This document shows positions 5,152 to 7,675 of a stretch of 7,675 nucleotides of DNA, piece after piece. Within the stretch, counting starts at the first letter, position 1; each line of letters opens with the position of its first letter. The DNA lies in contig CAMNGY010000056.1 in assembly GCA_946538795.1 (NCBI GenBank), positions 1-7,675 of the forward strand, given 5' to 3'. This DNA comes from an uncultured Treponema sp. GTDB lineage: Bacteria; Spirochaetota; Spirochaetia; Treponematales; Treponemataceae. The position numbers were made by a program, and so were the translations under genes. A model generated the notes under the pieces. That model did not search any database. It was not told the DNA's origin and worked only from the letters and a program-made list of their open reading frames with translations.

Positions 5152-6507
5152 ATGGAATATAACATCAAGAACGCTTACTGCAAGCGCGTTTGGGACGACA
5201 TCAGCACGCGCTATGCCGATCAGGACCACTTCCTTCAGGCTGCCGGCCTCATCCTTGAGACGATCGGCCCGGTCGTGGACAAGATGCCTGACCTTGAGAA
5301 GTATGCGGTGCTCGAGCGCTTCGTAGAGCCGGAGCGGGTCATAATGTTCCGCGTTCCGTGGACCGACGACCAGGGCAAGAGCCACGTCAACCGCGGCTTC
5401 CGCGTACAGTTCAACAGCGCGATCGGACCCTACAAGGGCGGGCTGCGCTTCAGCCCCGAGGTGAACCTCGACGTGCTCAAGTTCCTTGGCCTTGAGCAGA
5501 CGCTCAAGAACTCCCTCACGACGCTCCCGATGGGAGGCGGCAAGGGAGGCTCCGACTTCGACGCGCACGGAAAGAGCGATGCCGAAGTCATGAGGTTCTG
5601 CCAGTCATTCATGACCGAGCTTTACAGGCACATTGGACCCGACACTGACGTTCCCGCCGGTGACAAGGGCGTCGGCGGACGCGAGGTCGCCTTCATGTTC
5701 GGACAGTACAAGAGGATCCGCGACGAGTACACGGGCGTTTTGACCGGAAAGGGACTTGCCTTCGGCGGCTCCCTCGCCCGCACCGAGGCGACTGGCTACG
5801 GACTTATCTACTTCGCCGAGTGCATGCTGGGGAAGATGGGAACGGATTTTAAGGGAAAGAAGTGCCTCATCTCCGGTGACGGAAACGTCGCCCAGTATGC
5901 GGCTGAGAAAATCATACAGCTGGGCGGAACTCCGATAACGCTTTCCGACTCCTCCGGATACATCCTGGACGAGGAGGGAATCACCCAGGAGAAGCTTGAG
6001 TTCGTCAAGGCCTTCCGCGCCGAGCACAAGAAGGTTGACGAGTACGTCAAGAAGTTCCCCAAGGCCAAGTTCTTCAAGGGCGAGAAGCCCTGGGGCGTGA
6101 AGGCCGACCTCGCCTTCCCCTGCGCCACCCAGGACGAGATTTACCTGGACGATGCCAAGAAGCTGGTCGCCAACGGAATCAAGCTTGTCGCCGAGGGAGC
6201 CAACATGCCCACCCGTGCCGAGGCCATCGAATACTTCCAGCAGAACAAGGTCGTCTTTGCCCCGGGCAAGGCGAGCAACGCCGGTGGTGTCGCCGTCTCC
6301 GGCCTTGAGATGAGCCAGAACTCCGAGCGCCTGTCATGGAGCTTCGAGGAAGTTGACAAGAAGCTCAAGGACATCATGACGAACATCCACGACAACGCGT
6401 GGGAGACCGCCAAGAAGTATGCCACCGAGGGCGACTACGTTGCCGGTGCCAACATCGCGGGATTCGTCAAGGTCGCCCAGGCTATGGTCGCTCAGGGCCT
6501 TGTGTGA
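5152..6507 (+). CDS. gdhA: NADP-type glutamate dehydrogenase, hexameric small family
   Basis: This 451-residue cytoplasmic enzyme has the usual length of bacterial hexameric glutamate dehydrogenases. It interconverts 2-oxoglutarate plus ammonium and glutamate, mostly toward glutamate in NADP-linked members. Catalytic residues sit at the expected spacings: Lys95 in PYKGGLRF, Lys119 in LKNSL, Lys131 in GGGKGGSDFD and Asp171 in PAGD. The nucleotide-binding loop reads GDGNVA (242-247), where many relatives have GSGNVA. The strand end SDSSG (265-269) resembles NADP-dependent enzymes rather than NAD-dependent clostridial ones. Asp171 is followed by Lys where I expect Ile (DIGVGGRE). Codon use is strongly biased to C-ending codons and AAG, more so than in neighbours, which suggests high expression. 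It has its own promoter, leader dyad and Rho-independent terminator, so it is probably a monocistronic unit. Confidence 0.96.
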   Translation: MEYNIKNAYCKRVWDDISTRYADQDHFLQAAGLILETIGPVVDKMPDLEKYAVLERFVEPERVIMFRVPWTDDQGKSHVNRGFRVQFNSAIGPYKGGLRFSPEVNLDVLKFLGLEQTLKNSLTTLPMGGGKGGSDFDAHGKSDAEVMRFCQSFMTELYRHIGPDTDVPAGDKGVGGREVAFMFGQYKRIRDEYTGVLTGKGLAFGGSLARTEATGYGLIYFAECMLGKMGTDFKGKKCLISGDGNVAQYAAEKIIQLGGTPITLSDSSGYILDEEGITQEKLEFVKAFRAEHKKVDEYVKKFPKAKFFKGEKPWGVKADLAFPCATQDEIYLDDAKKLVANGIKLVAEGANMPTRAEAIEYFQQNKVVFAPGKASNAGGVAVSGLEMSQNSERLSWSFEEVDKKLKDIMTNIHDNAWETAKKYATEGDYVAGANIAGFVKVAQAMVAQGLV

Positions 6508-6543
6508 TTTTTGAAAATCCGCAGAAAAAGCGAAACTGTGAAG

Positions 6544-6575
6544 AAGGCTTGCCGATGATATAAAAGGTGAGCCTT
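6544..6575 (+). other. Hairpin between gdhA and its terminator
   Basis: AAGGCTTGCC (6544-6553) can pair with GGTGAGCCTT (6566-6575) over 10 positions including two G-U pairs, around a 12-nt A-rich loop. It has no T-run. In the gdhA transcript it would precede the terminator and might shield the mRNA 3' end. It could also be chance. Confidence 0.4.
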
Positions 6576-6580
6576 GACAG

Positions 6581-6622
6581 AGCACCCCGGACGGGCGGTA
6601 TGCCTTTCCGGGGTGTTTTTTT
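6581..6622 (+). terminator. Rho-independent terminator of gdhA
   Basis: CACCCCGG (6583-6590) pairs perfectly with CCGGGGTG (6608-6615), extended by G-U and A-T pairs at the base. The loop can form a small GGC/GCC inner stem. A run of seven T (6616-6622) follows on the plus strand. The minus strand lacks a T-run after the hairpin, so it serves gdhA and not the convergent gene. Confidence 0.92.
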
Positions 6623-6637
6623 GTGTCTTGTGTGTGG

Positions 6638-6661
6638 GGGCGTACTTGGAAAGAGATGCCC
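6638..6661. repeat. Hairpin just past the DUF1015 stop, sharing the GGGCATCTCT core
   Basis: GGGCGT (6638-6643) pairs with ATGCCC (6656-6661), with one G-U. The stem can continue with CTT/GAG pairs past a bulged A6644. On the minus strand it begins 3 nt after the TAG stop of the DUF1015 gene. No T-run follows on that strand, but it could still mark the transcript end. The 12-nt AGAGATGCCCTT at 6652-6663 matches 1046-1057 exactly, and both copies are followed within about 18 nt by GTTTTCAG. Confidence 0.4.
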
Positions 6662-6664
6662 TTT

Positions 6665-7675
6665 CTAATTCTTGTTTTCAGTAAACGCCGCACGGTCAAA
6701 CAGCTTGCGGCATTCCAGGTAGAAGCGTTTTTCGCTCGCTTCTCCCATGGAGAAGCTCTTGCGAGGCAGGGGACCGCGTCCGCTTATCGTCGCGAAGAAT
6801 GAGTCCTTTGCAATCGGTGGCAGAAGGATTGCGACCGCACCCGGCTCACCGCCCAGGCGGAAGACTTCGTCCGCGCCGTGTATGTAGTCCAGCTCCAGGC
6901 CGTCCTTCCCGGCAAGGTAGTCGTCCAGCGCGGGCTGCAGGCGGCTGACCGCAAGCTCCGTTATGCCAGTCTCAAGAAGCGTGAACCGCTGCCTGCCGTC
7001 CTTGCCTATGTAGACGAAGCCGAAGGATGCCTTGGAAGCCTTTACAGCCGCCTCAAGTTCGGCAGGGCTTCCTGCTTCCAGTCGCCGCGTATTTCTGCCG
7101 CCTTGACTGCCCGTGTCCTGGCTGCCCAGGGCTTTTTCCAGCGATGCGATGATACCCTCGGGATTCACGTCGTCACCAAGGATGACCCGGTGAATAGGCT
7201 CGAATGTAAGCCCTGTGTCGTAGATGTTCACGATTTCCACGAGTGCGTAGCGCACGGGGCAGTTCTTTGCTTCCTCATCGCTCAGGGCCGCTTTCGCCTT
7301 GTACTCGTCCCAGACCGCCTTCGCCGTCGCAAGCGAGTGGTTGCCGTCGCCCACCGCGAAGAGGAATACGCTGCCGTCGTCCGCCCGGCCCGCTTGAGCA
7401 AGCCGGGCAAGGGCTTCGCGTACATGGGCCAGGGCGCTTCCTGCTTTGTCAGCATCGTTTTTGCCGTCCCCGCCCCTGACCGCCCAGCCAGTGATGTGGC
7501 CGGAGGCAAGCATCAGGTCGCCGTCGTAGAGGGGTTTGCCACCACGGGCAAGCGTCTCCTTCTTCGCCAGCTCCCCCGTGCCTTCGACGAGCGAGTGCGA
7601 GGGGTCGTTTGCCAGCAGCATGATGTGGGGGCTTTCCAGCGCCGCGCCGTTCCGTATCTCCTTGCGCGGGGGAAT
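6665..7675 (-). CDS. DUF1015 (COG4198) family protein, N-terminus outside window
   Basis: The frame stays open to the window edge. The codons upstream of the in-frame ATG at 7621 read IPPRKEIRNGAALESPHI, which continues family-like sequence, so that ATG is internal. 336 residues are visible, ending at a TAG (6665-6667). Members are usually a little over 400 residues, so roughly 70-90 are missing. Diagnostic features are RNGAALESPHIMLLANDP at the visible N-terminus, the GDGNHSLATAK signature (visible residues 109-119, the DGHHR-type motif), EPIHRV near 159-164, and the C-terminal LPRKSFSMGEASEKRFYLECRKL. A low-complexity Gly/Ser/Gln/Arg linker lies at about 184-198. The biochemical role is not settled to my knowledge. 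Members are often near serine-synthesis genes in other genomes, and the DGxH signature recalls ParB-fold kinases, but no such neighbour is visible here. It is convergent with gdhA. Confidence 0.85.
   Translation of the reverse strand: MPPRKEIRNGAALESPHIMLLANDPSHSLVEGTGELAKKETLARGGKPLYDGDLMLASGHITGWAVRGGDGKNDADKAGSALAHVREALARLAQAGRADDGSVFLFAVGDGNHSLATAKAVWDEYKAKAALSDEEAKNCPVRYALVEIVNIYDTGLTFEPIHRVILGDDVNPEGIIASLEKALGSQDTGSQGGRNTRRLEAGSPAELEAAVKASKASFGFVYIGKDGRQRFTLLETGITELAVSRLQPALDDYLAGKDGLELDYIHGADEVFRLGGEPGAVAILLPPIAKDSFFATISGRGPLPRKSFSMGEASEKRFYLECRKLFDRAAFTENKN

Noticed and set aside
7619..7621. ATG as the start of the DUF1015 protein
   Set aside because: The 18 codons upstream to the window edge are open and match family sequence, so the ATG is internal and the gene is cut by the window.

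Overview
This GC-rich bacterial window has compact gene spacing and looks chromosomal. The gene content suggests a spirochaete of the Treponema type, probably from a host gut. This includes a secreted Ig-plus-hydrolase 'predicted peptidase', a LicD fusion, a small hexameric-type glutamate dehydrogenase and a DUF1015 protein. The genus is inferred from memory of family resemblance and was not tested by search. I see no rRNA, tRNA, CRISPR array, insertion sequence or phage gene.

Layout. (1) Positions 988 down to 1, minus strand: the first 329 codons of a secreted alpha/beta-hydrolase with an N-terminal Ig-like region. Its nucleophile serine position reads Ala and its oxyanion-loop His position reads Gly, so it looks like a pseudoenzyme. 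(2) 989-1313: a divergent, non-coding, structure-rich region. It holds a 36-nt imperfect hairpin, a 44-nt dyad and a strong promoter whose predicted start coincides with the next gene's ATG. (3) 1314-5065, plus strand: a tightly packed three-gene operon. It encodes an M29-type metallo-aminopeptidase, a three-domain protein (degenerate TagD-like nucleotidyltransferase, Rossmann-like domain, LicD transferase) and a PAP2 membrane phosphatase. Each downstream gene has its Shine-Dalgarno overlapping the stop codon before it. (4) 5066-6507: gdhA with its own promoter and a small dyad at the start of the mRNA. (5) 6508-6664: a hairpin, then a clear Rho-independent terminator, then a third hairpin carrying the same 12-nt core as the hairpin in the divergent region. 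(6) 7675 down to 6665, minus strand: a DUF1015 protein whose N-terminus lies outside the window, convergent with gdhA.

How the genes work together. The LicD and PAP2 genes fit a cell-envelope role: transfer of a phosphorylated substituent (phosphocholine, or an alditol phosphate) onto a surface glycan or glycolipid, and dephosphorylation of a lipid or lipid carrier. The aminopeptidase is co-transcribed, but its link to that job is not evident. GdhA is a housekeeping ammonium-assimilation enzyme and a separate transcription unit. The most interesting items are the apparent pseudo-hydrolase, the leaderless architecture of the aminopeptidase operon, the degenerate TagD-LicD fusion and the shared hairpin core.
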